From Marinospirillum sp031581385 (lineage in GTDB: Bacteria > Pseudomonadota > Gammaproteobacteria > Pseudomonadales > Halomonadaceae), in contig NZ_CP085242.1 of assembly GCF_044810985.1 (NCBI RefSeq), positions 2,294,001 through 2,358,000 of the forward strand: a DNA stretch of 64,000 nt. The letters are read 5' to 3'. The notes beneath the pieces were generated by a model that did no database searches, was not told the DNA's origin, and was given only the letters and a program-made list of their open reading frames with translations. Both the position numbers and the translations under genes were made by a program. Shown piece by piece: positions 44,654 through 58,119 of this stretch (the first letter of the stretch is position 1; each line of letters starts with the position of its first letter).

Positions 44654-47600
44654 ATGGCTTACTCGTACACAGAGAAAAAACGCATCCGCAAGGATTTCAG
44701 TAAACTACCGGTAGTAATGGATGTTCCTTACTTACTGGCAATACAACTGGACTCCTATCGCCAGTTCCTCCAAGAGGATAAAGCTGGTGATACGCGTACT
44801 GAAACTGGTTTGCATGCTGCATTTCAGTCCGTGTTCCCTATCGAGAGCTACTCAGGCAATGCAGCGCTTGAGTATGTAAGCTACCGTCTTGGAACCCCGG
44901 CGTTTGACGTCAAGGAGTGTATTCTGCGTGGTGTGACCTACGCTGCACCCCTGCGCGTAAAAGTGCGTCTGGTAATCTATGACAAGGATTCGCCCAACAA
45001 GGCGATTAAGGACATTAAGGAACAAGAAGTCTATATGGGTGAAATGCCACTCATGACTGAAAACGGTACCTTCGTTATCAATGGTACTGAAAGGGTTATT
45101 GTCTCTCAGCTGCACCGTTCACCTGGTGTATTCTTTGACCATGACCGGGGTAAAACCCACTCTTCCGGCAAGCTGCTTTATTCTGCACGGATTATTCCTT
45201 ACCGTGGCTCCTGGCTGGATTTTGAATTTGATCCCAAGGATCTGGTATTTGTTCGTATTGACCGCCGCCGCAAGCTTCCTGCAAGCATACTGCTGCGTGC
45301 TTTGGGCTATACCGCTGAACAAATCCTGGATATGTTCTTTGAAACCAGTACCTTCTATATGGAAAGGGAAGGTTTCTCAGTCGATTTGGTCCCTTCACGC
45401 CTGCGTGGTGAAACTTCTTCTTTTGAGATTCTGGATAATGACGGCAAGGTTATTGTTGAAAAAGACCGCCGCATTACCCAAAAGCACATACGTCAAATTG
45501 AAAAAGCCGGTATTAACCGCCTGGCCGTGCCTGCTGAGTATCTGTTTGGCAAGGTTCTGGCCAAGGATATCGTTGACCCGTCAACCGGCGAATTGATTGC
45601 TGAGTGCAATACTGAGATCAGCGCTGAAGTACTGGCCAAGCTGGCCGAAGCTAAAATCAACAGTTTTGAAGCCCTCTATACCAATGATCTGGACTGCGGT
45701 CCTTTCATGTCGGATACCATCAAGGCTGACCCGACTCGTTCTCAGCTGGAAGCTCTGGTTGAGATCTACCGCATGATGCGTCCCGGCGAGCCGCCCACCA
45801 AAGAAGCTGCGGAAAGTCTTTTCTCCAACCTCTTCTTTTCTGAAGATCGTTATGATCTTTCAGTGGTCGGTCGGATGAAATTCAACCGTCGTCTGCGTCG
45901 TGAAGGTGATACTGGCTCCACGATTCTTGAGCACGAAGACATCATCGATGTCATGCGCGAGCTCTTGAGTATTCGTAACGGCAAGGGTGATGTCGATGAT
46001 ATCGATCACCTGGGTAACCGCCGTATTCGCTCCGTCGGTGAAATGGCTGAAAACCAGTTCCGTGTCGGCTTGGTGCGTGTGGAAAGAGCCGTTAAAGAGC
46101 GTCTGTCTCTGGCTGAAAGTGAAGGCCTGATGCCTCAGGATCTGATCAACGCCAAGCCGGTTGCTGCAGCCGTTAAAGAATTCTTCGGTTCCAGTCAGCT
46201 GTCACAGTTCATGGACCAGAACAACCCGCTTTCGGAAGTAACCCACAAGCGCCGTGTTTCGGCTCTGGGCCCAGGCGGTTTGACGCGTGAGCGTGCTGGC
46301 TTTGAAGTCCGCGACGTGCATCCGACCCACTATGGTCGCGTCTGCCCCATCGAGACACCAGAAGGCCCGAACATCGGTCTGATCAACTCACTGGCGACTT
46401 ATGCCCGCACCAACTCCTATGGCTTCCTGGAAACGCCCTACCGCAAGGTCGTGGACAGCAAGGTGACCGAGGAAGTGGTTTACCTGTCAGCCATTGAAGA
46501 AGGCCAGTTTGTTATTGCTCAGGCATCCGCCAAATTGAATGAAGGCGGTGAGCTGGTGGACGAATTGGTTCAGGTTCGCCACAAGGGTGACACCACCTTT
46601 GTAACGCCTGATCATGTGACTCTGATGGATGTATCACCTCGTCAGGTGGTTTCCGTCGCAGCCTCTTTGATTCCCTTCCTGGAGCACGATGATGCCAACC
46701 GCGCACTCATGGGTTCCAACATGCAGCGCCAGGCTGTGCCTACACTGAAGGCTGACAAGCCTCTGGTCGGTACCGGCATGGAACGCTTCGTGGCACGTGA
46801 CTCGGGCGTTTGTGCTGTTGCCCTGCGTGGTGGTTACGTCGATTCAGTCGATGCTTCGCGTATTGTGGTTCGCATCAATGAAGATGAGCTGATTGGTGGT
46901 GAAGCAGGTATTGATATTTACAACCTGACCAAATACACCCGTTCCAACCAGAACACTTGTATCAACCAGCGTCCGATCGTCAAACCCGGCGACAAGATCA
47001 CCCGAGGCGATATTCTGGCGGATGGTCCTTCCGTGGATATGGGTGAGCTGGCTCTGGGTCAGAACATGCGTATCGCTTTCATGCCCTGGAATGGCTTCAA
47101 CTTTGAAGACTCGATTCTGGTTTCGGAAAGGGTTGTAGAAGAAGATCGTTTCACCTCGATTCACATTCAGGAAATGACCTGTGTATCGCGCGACACCAAG
47201 CTGGGTTCGGAAGAAGTCACTTCGGATATTCCCAACGTGGGTGAGTCCGCACTTTCCAAGCTGGATGACTCGGGTATCGTTTATATCGGTGCCGAAGTTG
47301 GCCCCGGTGATATTCTCGTCGGCAAGGTTACACCCAAGGGTGAAACCCAACTGACACCCGAAGAGAAGCTGCTGCGTGCCATCTTCGGTGAAAAGGCTTC
47401 CGACGTTAAAGACACTTCATTGCGCGTTTCCACGGGCATGAAGGGTACGGTCATTGACGTCCAGGTCTTTACCCGCGATGGCGTGGAAAAAGACAAGCGT
47501 GCTCTGTCCATTGAACAGATGCAACTTGATGAGGTTCGCAAGGATCTCAAAGAAGAGTATCGGATTGCGGAAGAAGCGACTTTTACCCGCCTGTTTAATG

Positions 47601-48733
47601 CCTTGGAAGGTCAGCCCGTCAATGGTGGCCCTAACCTGTCCAAAAACGAGCGCATTACAGCCGAGTATCTGAAAGAGCTGCCCAATGTTCAGTGGTTCAA
47701 GCTGCGTATGCAGGATGAAGCCTTGAATGAACTGCTTGCCCAGGCCCAGCAACAGCTGGACGAGCGCAAGAACATCATGGAAGAAAAGTTCGAAGACAAA
47801 AAACGCAAGCTGCAGCAGGGCGACGATCTTGCCCCCGGTGTACTGAAAATCGTCAAGGTTTATGTTGCCGTTAAACGCCGCATTCAGCCCGGTGACAAGA
47901 TGGCGGGTCGTCATGGTAACAAGGGTGTTATCTCCGCGATCATGCCGGTTGAAGACATGCCCTACAACGAAAAAGGCATTCCGGTGGATGTGGTTCTCAA
48001 CCCGCTGGGTGTACCTTCACGCATGAACGTGGGTCAGGTACTGGAAACCCACCTGGGCTTGGCAGCCAAGGGTCTGGGTGAGCGCATTGAAGAAATGCTG
48101 GCAGTTGAGCGCGCCGCTCAAGTGAGCGAGATCCGCAGCTTCCTGGAACAGGTTTACAACCAGCTAGGCGGTAAGAACAAGGAAGATCTGGACAGCTTCA
48201 GTGATGAAGAAGTCATCGAACTGGCTCACAACCTGAAGAAGGGTGTGCCCATGGCGACAGCCGTCTTTGATGGTGCCAAAGAGCATGAAATCAAAGCGAT
48301 GCTGGAACTGGCCGGTCTGCCCCGCAGTGGTCAGATGGATCTCTATGATGGCCGTACCGGTGACAAGTTTGACCGTCCGGTAACTGTTGGCTACATGTAC
48401 ATGCTGAAGCTCAACCACTTGGTGGATGACAAGATGCATGCGCGCTCAACGGGTTCCTACAGCCTGGTTACCCAGCAACCTCTGGGTGGTAAGGCGCAGT
48501 TCGGTGGTCAGCGCTTCGGGGAAATGGAAGTCTGGGCACTGGAAGCCTACGGTGCTGCGCACAGCTTGCAGGAAATGCTGACGGTTAAATCAGATGATGT
48601 GAATGGTCGTACCAAGATGTACAAGAACATCGTGGACGGCAACCACAAGATGGACCCAGGCATGCCTGAATCCTTCAACGTTCTGATTAAAGAAATACGT
48701 TCTCTGGCGATCGATATCGACCTGGAATATTAA
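44654..48733 (+). CDS. rpoB: DNA-directed RNA polymerase subunit beta
   Basis: Catalytic core subunit. 1359 aa from ATG 44654; a TTG one codon earlier is in frame but unlikely. The length resembles Pseudomonas (1357) more than E. coli (1342). The rifampicin pocket (about residues 512-540) reads QLSQFMDQNNPLSEVTHKRR, with the residues found in sensitive enzymes. GEMPLMTENGTFVINGTERV near the N-terminus and the C-terminal HGNKGVIS and GGKAQFGGQRFGEMEVWALE regions are intact. It follows the attenuator after rplL. Confidence 0.99.
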   Translation: MAYSYTEKKRIRKDFSKLPVVMDVPYLLAIQLDSYRQFLQEDKAGDTRTETGLHAAFQSVFPIESYSGNAALEYVSYRLGTPAFDVKECILRGVTYAAPLRVKVRLVIYDKDSPNKAIKDIKEQEVYMGEMPLMTENGTFVINGTERVIVSQLHRSPGVFFDHDRGKTHSSGKLLYSARIIPYRGSWLDFEFDPKDLVFVRIDRRRKLPASILLRALGYTAEQILDMFFETSTFYMEREGFSVDLVPSRLRGETSSFEILDNDGKVIVEKDRRITQKHIRQIEKAGINRLAVPAEYLFGKVLAKDIVDPSTGELIAECNTEISAEVLAKLAEAKINSFEALYTNDLDCGPFMSDTIKADPTRSQLEALVEIYRMMRPGEPPTKEAAESLFSNLFFSEDRYDLSVVGRMKFNRRLRREGDTGSTILEHEDIIDVMRELLSIRNGKGDVDDIDHLGNRRIRSVGEMAENQFRVGLVRVERAVKERLSLAESEGLMPQDLINAKPVAAAVKEFFGSSQLSQFMDQNNPLSEVTHKRRVSALGPGGLTRERAGFEVRDVHPTHYGRVCPIETPEGPNIGLINSLATYARTNSYGFLETPYRKVVDSKVTEEVVYLSAIEEGQFVIAQASAKLNEGGELVDELVQVRHKGDTTFVTPDHVTLMDVSPRQVVSVAASLIPFLEHDDANRALMGSNMQRQAVPTLKADKPLVGTGMERFVARDSGVCAVALRGGYVDSVDASRIVVRINEDELIGGEAGIDIYNLTKYTRSNQNTCINQRPIVKPGDKITRGDILADGPSVDMGELALGQNMRIAFMPWNGFNFEDSILVSERVVEEDRFTSIHIQEMTCVSRDTKLGSEEVTSDIPNVGESALSKLDDSGIVYIGAEVGPGDILVGKVTPKGETQLTPEEKLLRAIFGEKASDVKDTSLRVSTGMKGTVIDVQVFTRDGVEKDKRALSIEQMQLDEVRKDLKEEYRIAEEATFTRLFNALEGQPVNGGPNLSKNERITAEYLKELPNVQWFKLRMQDEALNELLAQAQQQLDERKNIMEEKFEDKKRKLQQGDDLAPGVLKIVKVYVAVKRRIQPGDKMAGRHGNKGVISAIMPVEDMPYNEKGIPVDVVLNPLGVPSRMNVGQVLETHLGLAAKGLGERIEEMLAVERAAQVSEIRSFLEQVYNQLGGKNKEDLDSFSDEEVIELAHNLKKGVPMATAVFDGAKEHEIKAMLELAGLPRSGQMDLYDGRTGDKFDRPVTVGYMYMLKLNHLVDDKMHARSTGSYSLVTQQPLGGKAQFGGQRFGEMEVWALEAYGAAHSLQEMLTVKSDDVNGRTKMYKNIVDGNHKMDPGMPESFNVLIKEIRSLAIDIDLEY

Positions 48734-48786
48734 TACCCCAGTCTGATATCCGGGGAACCCCCTAGCGGGGCTAGAGTAGAAAGTGC

Positions 48787-48809
48787 CGGCGGGCCCAGGT
48801 GGCCCGCCG
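48787..48809 (+). other. GC-rich hairpin in the rpoB-rpoC gap
   Basis: CGGCGGGCC (48787-48795) pairs perfectly with GGCCCGCCG (48801-48809) around CAGGT. No T-run follows, so it is not an ordinary terminator. It could be an RNase site, an mRNA stabiliser or a translation-spacing element. Confidence 0.7.
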
Positions 48810-48833
48810 TAACTCCAACGGGAGCTGCGGCTG

Positions 48834-53048
<4,215 letters not shown>

Positions 53049-53055
53049 AGCGCAA

Positions 53056-53097
53056 AAGGTCAGTATTTGCAGGAAATAGCCTGCAAGTATTGACCTT
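53056..53097 (+). terminator. Long hairpin after rpoC (probable terminator)
   Basis: AAGGTCAGTATTTGCAGG (53056-53073) pairs with CCTGCAAGTATTGACCTT (53080-53097): 18 bp with two G-U wobbles and an AAATAG loop. Only ATC follows, with no T-run, so termination strength is uncertain. Its right arm contains the -35 of the next promoter. Confidence 0.6.
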
Positions 53098-53119
53098 ATC
53101 TACCGAGTAACCGTAGAAT
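53090..53119 (+). promoter_or_regulatory. Promoter of the str operon (rpsL)
   Basis: TTGACC (53090-53095), 18-nt spacer, TAGAAT (53114-53119), then GCGC. The expected start is near 53127, about 100 nt before rpsL. The -10 and discriminator resemble rrn P2. Confidence 0.75.
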
Positions 53120-53226
53120 GCGCTTCCTTAAATGAGGGGATAGGTGCGTCTATCCATTTTGTAATATCAGAAATCTGCCTAGTTGAAGCACCTTAAGTGC
53201 TTAAACAGACATTGGAGTTTGCTTGC

Positions 53227-53598
53227 ATGGCAACAGTTAATCAGTTGGTTCGCAAGCCACGTAAACGGAAAGTAGCCAAGAGTGACGTTCCCGCACTTCA
53301 GGCTTGTCCACAAAGGCGTGGCGTATGTACTCGTGTTTACACGACTACCCCTAAAAAACCTAACTCGGCACTGCGTAAAGTCTGCCGTGTGCGTCTGACC
53401 AATGGTTTCGAAGTTTCTTCGTACATTGGCGGTGAAGGTCACAACCTTCAGGAGCACTCGGTTGTTCTGATTCGTGGCGGTCGTGTAAAAGACCTTCCCG
53501 GTGTGCGTTATCACACCGTACGCGGTGCTCTGGATACTTCCGGTGTTCAGGATCGCAGACAGGGTCGTTCCAAATACGGCGCCAAGCGTCCTAAATAA
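53227..53598 (+). CDS. rpsL: 30S ribosomal protein S12
   Basis: Decoding-centre protein and streptomycin target region. Start ATG 53227 (123 aa; E. coli 124) with GGAG at 53214-53217. The loops TTTPKKPNSALRKVCRVRLT and GRVKDLPGVRYHTVRG carry the lysines found in streptomycin-sensitive strains. It is first in rpsL-rpsG-fusA-tuf. Confidence 0.98.
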   Translation: MATVNQLVRKPRKRKVAKSDVPALQACPQRRGVCTRVYTTTPKKPNSALRKVCRVRLTNGFEVSSYIGGEGHNLQEHSVVLIRGGRVKDLPGVRYHTVRGALDTSGVQDRRQGRSKYGAKRPK

Positions 53599-53691
53599 TT
53601 TTATTAATCACCGTCTGATAAGAGTAAGGCCAGGCCGTTAGATTATATTTGGTGTCCTGGGGTTACCTGAAGACCGTTTTGAGGGCTTATC

Positions 53692-54162
53692 ATGCCAAGA
53701 AGAAGAGTTGCGGCAAAACGCGATGTACTTCCAGATCCTAAGTACGGAAGTGAGCGTTTGGCCAAGTTTATGAACCACGTGATGGAAAGCGGCAAGAAAT
53801 CCGTTGCTGAGCGAATTGTCTATGGCGCTCTGAGCAAAGTGGAAGAACGCACCAAGAAAGACCCTTTGGAAGTTTTCGAGAAAGCCTTGGAAACTATCCA
53901 GCCGCTGGTTGAAGTTAAATCACGTCGTGTTGGCGGTGCCACCTATCAGGTGCCCGTAGAAGTTCGCCCTTCACGCCGTAATGCCCTGGCAATGCGCTGG
54001 TTGGTGGATTTTGCCCGTAAGCGTGGCGAAAAATCCATGGATCTGCGTCTGGCAGGTGAGGTGATGGATGCCTCAGAAGGTAAAGGTGCAGCCGTTAAGA
54101 AGCGTGAAGATGTGCACCGCATGGCCGAAGCCAACAAAGCATTTTCTCACTACCGCTTCTAA
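53692..54162 (+). CDS. rpsG: 30S ribosomal protein S7
   Basis: Nucleates folding of the 16S 3' major domain and is the known repressor of the str operon in E. coli. 156 aa. Opens PRRRVAAKRDVLPDPKYGSE; the signature VGGATYQVPVEVRPSRR and the C-terminal MAEANKAFSHYRF are present. The 93-nt gap after rpsL is where the E. coli S7 regulatory site lies; structure here was not modelled. Confidence 0.98.
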   Translation: MPRRRVAAKRDVLPDPKYGSERLAKFMNHVMESGKKSVAERIVYGALSKVEERTKKDPLEVFEKALETIQPLVEVKSRRVGGATYQVPVEVRPSRRNALAMRWLVDFARKRGEKSMDLRLAGEVMDASEGKGAAVKKREDVHRMAEANKAFSHYRF

Positions 54163-54174
54163 GGGAGGCCCCAA

Positions 54175-56280
54175 GTGGCACGTAAAACCCCTATTAAACG
54201 CTATCGCAACATTGGTATCTGCGCGCACGTTGACGCAGGTAAGACCACAGCGACCGAGCGGATTTTGTTTTATACCGGCGTAAACCACAAGTTGGGTGAA
54301 ACCCACGATGGCGCGTCGACCACTGACTGGATGGAACAGGAACAGGAGCGGGGTATCACCATTACCTCCGCTGCTGTAACGACCTTCTGGAGTGGTATGG
54401 ATCACCAGTTTGAAGAGCACCGCGTCAACATCATCGACACCCCAGGGCACGTTGACTTCACGATCGAAGTCGAGCGCTCCTTGCGCGTACTGGATGGTGC
54501 GGTTGTGGTTTTCTGTGGTTCTTCCGGTGTTGAGCCTCAGTCAGAAACTGTATGGCGCCAAGCCAACAAATACGAAGTACCGCGCCTGGTGTTCGTCAAC
54601 AAGATGGACCGTTCCGGTGCTGATTTCGAGCGTGTTGTTGATCAGATCAAAACTCGTCTGGCCTCTATTCCCGTGCCTATTCAGTTGCCGATTGGTGCTG
54701 AAGACGAATTTGAAGGTGTTATCGACCTGGTTCGTATGAAGGCCATCTACTGGAACGAAGAAGACAAGGGTACAACCTTTGAGCTTCGTGATATTCCAGC
54801 CGAGCTTCTGGCAAATGCTGAAAAGTTCCGTGAAGAGATGATCGAAGCGGCGGCTGAAGCCAATGAAGAACTGATGGACAAGTACCTTGAAGGTGGTGAG
54901 CTGACCACTGAAGAAATCAAGGCGGGTCTGCGTCAACGTGTTATTGCCAACGAAATTGTTCTGGCCATGTGCGGTTCTGCCTTTAAAAACAAAGGCGTTC
55001 AGGCGATGCTGGATGCAGTCGTTGAGTATCTGCCAGCACCCGATGAAGTTGCTGCCATTGAAGGTGAGCTGGAAGATGGCTCCATCGGTACGCGCCCCGT
55101 TGATGACAAAGAGCCCTTCTCGGCTTTGGCGTTTAAAATCGCAACCGACCCCTTTGTTGGCACCCTGACCTATATCCGTGTTTATTCTGGTGTTTTGGAA
55201 ACCGGCATGGGTGTATATAACTCGGTTCGCCAGAAGAAAGAGCGGGTTGGTCGTCTGGTTCAGATGCACGCCAACAACCGTGAAGAAATCAAGGAAGTTC
55301 GCGCGGGTGACATCGCGGCCTGTGTAGGTCTGAAAGACGTCACCACCGGTGATACCCTGTGTAACCCAGATCACAAAATTGTTCTGGAGCGCATGGAGTT
55401 CCCCGATCCGGTTATTTCAGTTGCGGTTGAGCCCAAATCCAAAGCAGACCAGGAAAAAATGGGTATTGCCTTGGGTAAGCTGGCTCAGGAAGATCCTTCT
55501 TTCCGTGTCAAAACGGACGAAGAATCCGGCCAGACCATTATTTCCGGTATGGGCGAGCTGCACCTGGACATCCTTGTTGACCGTATGCGTCGCGAGTTCA
55601 AGGTTGAAGCGAACATCGGCAAGCCGCAGGTTGCTTATCGCGAATCCATTCGCAAGACCGTCGAACAGGAAGGCAAGTTTGTTCGCCAGTCCGGTGGTCG
55701 CGGTCAGTATGGCCATGTATGGCTGAAAATCGAGCCGCTCACCGATAAAGGTGAAGATGGTGAGAAGTATTACGAGTTCGTTAATGAAATCGTTGGTGGT
55801 GTGGTTCCACGTGAATACATTTCTTCTGTTGATAAAGGCTGTTTTGAACAGCTGCAGAACGGTGTATTGGCTGGCTACCCAATGATCGACGTTAAGGTTA
55901 CCCTCTATGATGGCTCTTACCACGACGTTGACTCTAACGAAATGGCCTTTAAGATTGCCGGCTCCATGGCAATCAAGGAAGGCGCCAAAAAAGCAGGTGC
56001 AGTTCTGCTTGAGCCTATGATGAAGGTTGAAGTGGTAACCCCTGAAGACTACATGGGCGACGTCATGGGCGATCTTAACCGCCGTCGTGGCCTGGTGCAG
56101 GGTATGGAAGACTTGCCTGCTGGCAAGGTTATCCGTGCTCAGGTACCGCTGGGCGAGATGTTTGGTTATGCAACCGACCTGCGCTCTGCGACCCAGGGCC
56201 GTGCTAGCTACTCAATGGAGTTCTCCGAGTATGCAGAAGCACCGTCTAGCATCGTAGAAGCCGTGATCAATCACAAGTAA
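54175..56280 (+). CDS. fusA: Elongation factor G
   Basis: GTPase for translocation and, with RRF, ribosome recycling. 701 aa. The GTG start follows AAGGGAGG. G motifs: AHVDAGKTT near residue 17, DTPGHVDF near 88, NKMDR near 142. Domains II-V complete it, with SGGRGQYGHVW in domain IV. It is 12 nt after rpsG. Confidence 0.99.
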   Translation: MARKTPIKRYRNIGICAHVDAGKTTATERILFYTGVNHKLGETHDGASTTDWMEQEQERGITITSAAVTTFWSGMDHQFEEHRVNIIDTPGHVDFTIEVERSLRVLDGAVVVFCGSSGVEPQSETVWRQANKYEVPRLVFVNKMDRSGADFERVVDQIKTRLASIPVPIQLPIGAEDEFEGVIDLVRMKAIYWNEEDKGTTFELRDIPAELLANAEKFREEMIEAAAEANEELMDKYLEGGELTTEEIKAGLRQRVIANEIVLAMCGSAFKNKGVQAMLDAVVEYLPAPDEVAAIEGELEDGSIGTRPVDDKEPFSALAFKIATDPFVGTLTYIRVYSGVLETGMGVYNSVRQKKERVGRLVQMHANNREEIKEVRAGDIAACVGLKDVTTGDTLCNPDHKIVLERMEFPDPVISVAVEPKSKADQEKMGIALGKLAQEDPSFRVKTDEESGQTIISGMGELHLDILVDRMRREFKVEANIGKPQVAYRESIRKTVEQEGKFVRQSGGRGQYGHVWLKIEPLTDKGEDGEKYYEFVNEIVGGVVPREYISSVDKGCFEQLQNGVLAGYPMIDVKVTLYDGSYHDVDSNEMAFKIAGSMAIKEGAKKAGAVLLEPMMKVEVVTPEDYMGDVMGDLNRRRGLVQGMEDLPAGKVIRAQVPLGEMFGYATDLRSATQGRASYSMEFSEYAEAPSSIVEAVINHK

Positions 56281-56317
56281 TTTATAAATTCTGCCGTTAA
56301 CTGAAGAGGTTATCGTT

Positions 56318-57514
56318 GTGGCTAAAGAAAAATTTGAACGTAATAAACCGCACGTAAACGTTGGCACCATTGGTCACGTTGACCATGGTAAAACCACCCT
56401 GACTGCTGCTCTGACTCGTGTATGTCACGAAGTTTGGGGTTCAGGCGCATCTGTTGCCTTTGATGGCATCGATAACGCTCCTGAAGAGAAAGAACGTGGT
56501 ATCACCATTGCAACTTCTCACGTTGAGTATGATTCACCCACTCGCCACTACGCCCACGTAGACTGCCCAGGCCACGCTGACTATGTTAAAAACATGATCA
56601 CGGGTGCTGCTCAGATGGACGGCGCGATCCTGGTTTGTTCCGCAGCTGACGGCCCCATGCCTCAGACTCGTGAGCACATCCTGCTGTCCCGTCAGGTTGG
56701 TGTTCCTTACATCGTTGTCTTCATGAACAAAGCCGACATGGTTGATGATGAGGAACTGCTGGAACTGGTTGAAATGGAAGTTCGTGAACTTCTGTCCGAC
56801 TATGACTTCCCAGGCGACGATACCCCCATCATCATCGGTTCTGCACTGATGGCGCTGGAAGGTAAAGACGACAACGAAATGGGCACCACTGCTGTCAAGA
56901 AGCTGGTTGAAGCTCTGGATGACTACATCCCTGAGCCAGAGCGTGCTATCGATCAGCCGTTCCTGATGCCTATTGAAGACGTTTTCTCCATTTCCGGTCG
57001 TGGTACTGTAGTAACCGGTCGTGTTGAGCGTGGCGTTATCAAAACCGGTGAAGAAATCGAGATTGTGGGTATCGTTGATACCACCAAGACCGTTTGTACC
57101 GGTGTGGAAATGTTCCGTAAGCTGCTTGACGAAGGTCGTGCGGGGGAGAACATCGGCGCCCTGCTGCGTGGCACCAAGCGTGATGACGTTCAGCGTGGTC
57201 AGGTTTTGGCCAAGCCCGGTTCCATCACTCCTCACACCGTTTTTGAAGCAGAAGTTTATATTCTGTCCAAAGACGAAGGTGGCCGTCACACGCCTTTCTT
57301 CAAAGGCTACCGTCCTCAGTTCTACTTCCGTACAACTGACGTGACTGGTTCTTGTGAACTGCCTGAAGGCACCGAAATGGTTATGCCTGGCGATAACGTA
57401 AAACTGGTTGTTACTCTGATCGCTCCTATCGCGATGGATGACGGTCTGCGTTTTGCGATTCGTGAAGGTGGCCGTACTGTAGGTGCTGGTGTTGTAGCCA
57501 AGATCATCGAGTAA
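56318..57514 (+). CDS. tuf: Elongation factor Tu
   Basis: Delivers aminoacyl-tRNA to the ribosome. 398 aa, GTG start with GAGG at 56305-56308. G motifs: GHVDHGKTTL (19-28), DCPGHADY and NKADM, where many homologues have NKCDM. The beta-barrel domains II and III are complete (GRGTVVTGRVERG, EGGRTVGAGVV). It is the only tuf in the window; the second gene often found before secE is absent. A terminator follows. Confidence 0.98.
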   Translation: MAKEKFERNKPHVNVGTIGHVDHGKTTLTAALTRVCHEVWGSGASVAFDGIDNAPEEKERGITIATSHVEYDSPTRHYAHVDCPGHADYVKNMITGAAQMDGAILVCSAADGPMPQTREHILLSRQVGVPYIVVFMNKADMVDDEELLELVEMEVRELLSDYDFPGDDTPIIIGSALMALEGKDDNEMGTTAVKKLVEALDDYIPEPERAIDQPFLMPIEDVFSISGRGTVVTGRVERGVIKTGEEIEIVGIVDTTKTVCTGVEMFRKLLDEGRAGENIGALLRGTKRDDVQRGQVLAKPGSITPHTVFEAEVYILSKDEGGRHTPFFKGYRPQFYFRTTDVTGSCELPEGTEMVMPGDNVKLVVTLIAPIAMDDGLRFAIREGGRTVGAGVVAKIIE

Positions 57515-57539
57515 TCTTGTGCTGTAATGCGTACCTGAA

Positions 57540-57565
57540 AGAGGGTCTCCCTGGGGAGGCCCTCT
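57540..57565 (+). terminator. Intrinsic terminator after tuf
   Basis: AGAGGGTCTCC (57540-57550) with GGAGGCCCTCT (57555-57565), one G-U pair and a CTGG loop, then TTGTTG. It closes the str operon. Confidence 0.85.
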
Positions 57566-57592
57566 TTGTTGTATAAATCTTGCCAACAAGAT

Positions 57593-57622
57593 TTGACTTC
57601 TTGTTTAACGCAGCACTATAAT
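57593..57622 (+). promoter_or_regulatory. Promoter of the S10 operon (rpsJ)
   Basis: TTGACT (57593-57598), 18-nt spacer, TATAAT (57617-57622). The start would be near 57630, leaving a leader of only about 58 nt. That is much shorter than the roughly 170-nt E. coli S10 leader on which L4 acts. The leader holds a TGCAGA/TCTGCA hairpin. Confidence 0.8.
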
Positions 57623-57687
57623 GCTGCTCCTTTTTTAGGTGCAGTGCAGATGTCTGCATCATAGAGTCCGTATCGGAGCATTGGATA

Positions 57688-57999
57688 ATGCAAGACCAGA
57701 AAATCCGTATTCGGCTGAAATCGTTTGATCACCGTCTGATCGATCAGTCAGCGCTGGAAATAGTTGAAACAGCCAAGCGCACTGGTGCTCAGATCAAGGG
57801 TCCGATTCCTTTGCCGACTCGCAAAGAAAAGTTTACTGTGCTGATTTCTCCGCACGTAAACAAAGATGCCCGTGACCAGTATGAGATCCGTACCCACAAA
57901 CGTGTACTGGATATTGTTGAGCCAACTGAAAAAACAGTTGATGCCTTGATGAAGCTCGAACTGGCTGCTGGTGTTGATGTACAAATCAGCCTGGGTTAA
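57688..57999 (+). CDS. rpsJ: 30S ribosomal protein S10 / NusE
   Basis: 30S head protein that also serves in Nus antitermination complexes. 103 aa, the E. coli length. Typical IRIRLKSFDHRLIDQSA opening and the loop GPIPLPTRKEKFTVL. It is the first gene of the S10 operon; a 120-nt gap with a 23S-like element separates it from rplC. Confidence 0.98.
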   Translation: MQDQKIRIRLKSFDHRLIDQSALEIVETAKRTGAQIKGPIPLPTRKEKFTVLISPHVNKDARDQYEIRTHKRVLDIVEPTEKTVDALMKLELAAGVDVQISLG

Positions 58000-58049
58000 T
58001 ACCCGCTGATACACTAAGTGGTTAGCGTCGCGAGACGCAATACAATTGA

Positions 58050-58100
58050 GATAGTGGAATGCCCTGAAAAAGGCAGCCATAGCGGGTGATAGCCCCGTAC
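58050..58100 (+). promoter_or_regulatory. 23S rRNA mimic in the rpsJ-rplC intergenic region
   Basis: 51 nt align without gaps to 23S bases 35702-35752 with 43 identities, ending in a 25-nt identical run (58076-58100; starts GCCATAGCGGGTG, ends AGCCCCGTAC). The hairpin TGCC-CTGAAAAA-GGCA (58060-58075) replaces the 23S hairpin GGCT-CTGGAAAG-TGCC, with one compensatory pair change. It ends just before the rplC ribosome site AGGAG (58107-58111). A GCGTC-GCGA-GACGC hairpin (58025-58038) lies upstream. The 23S segment belongs to domain I, where L4 and L24 bind early in assembly; L4 represses the S10 operon in E. coli. An autoregulatory role is inference. Confidence 0.75.
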
Positions 58101-58119
58101 ACTGATAGGAGACATAAAC

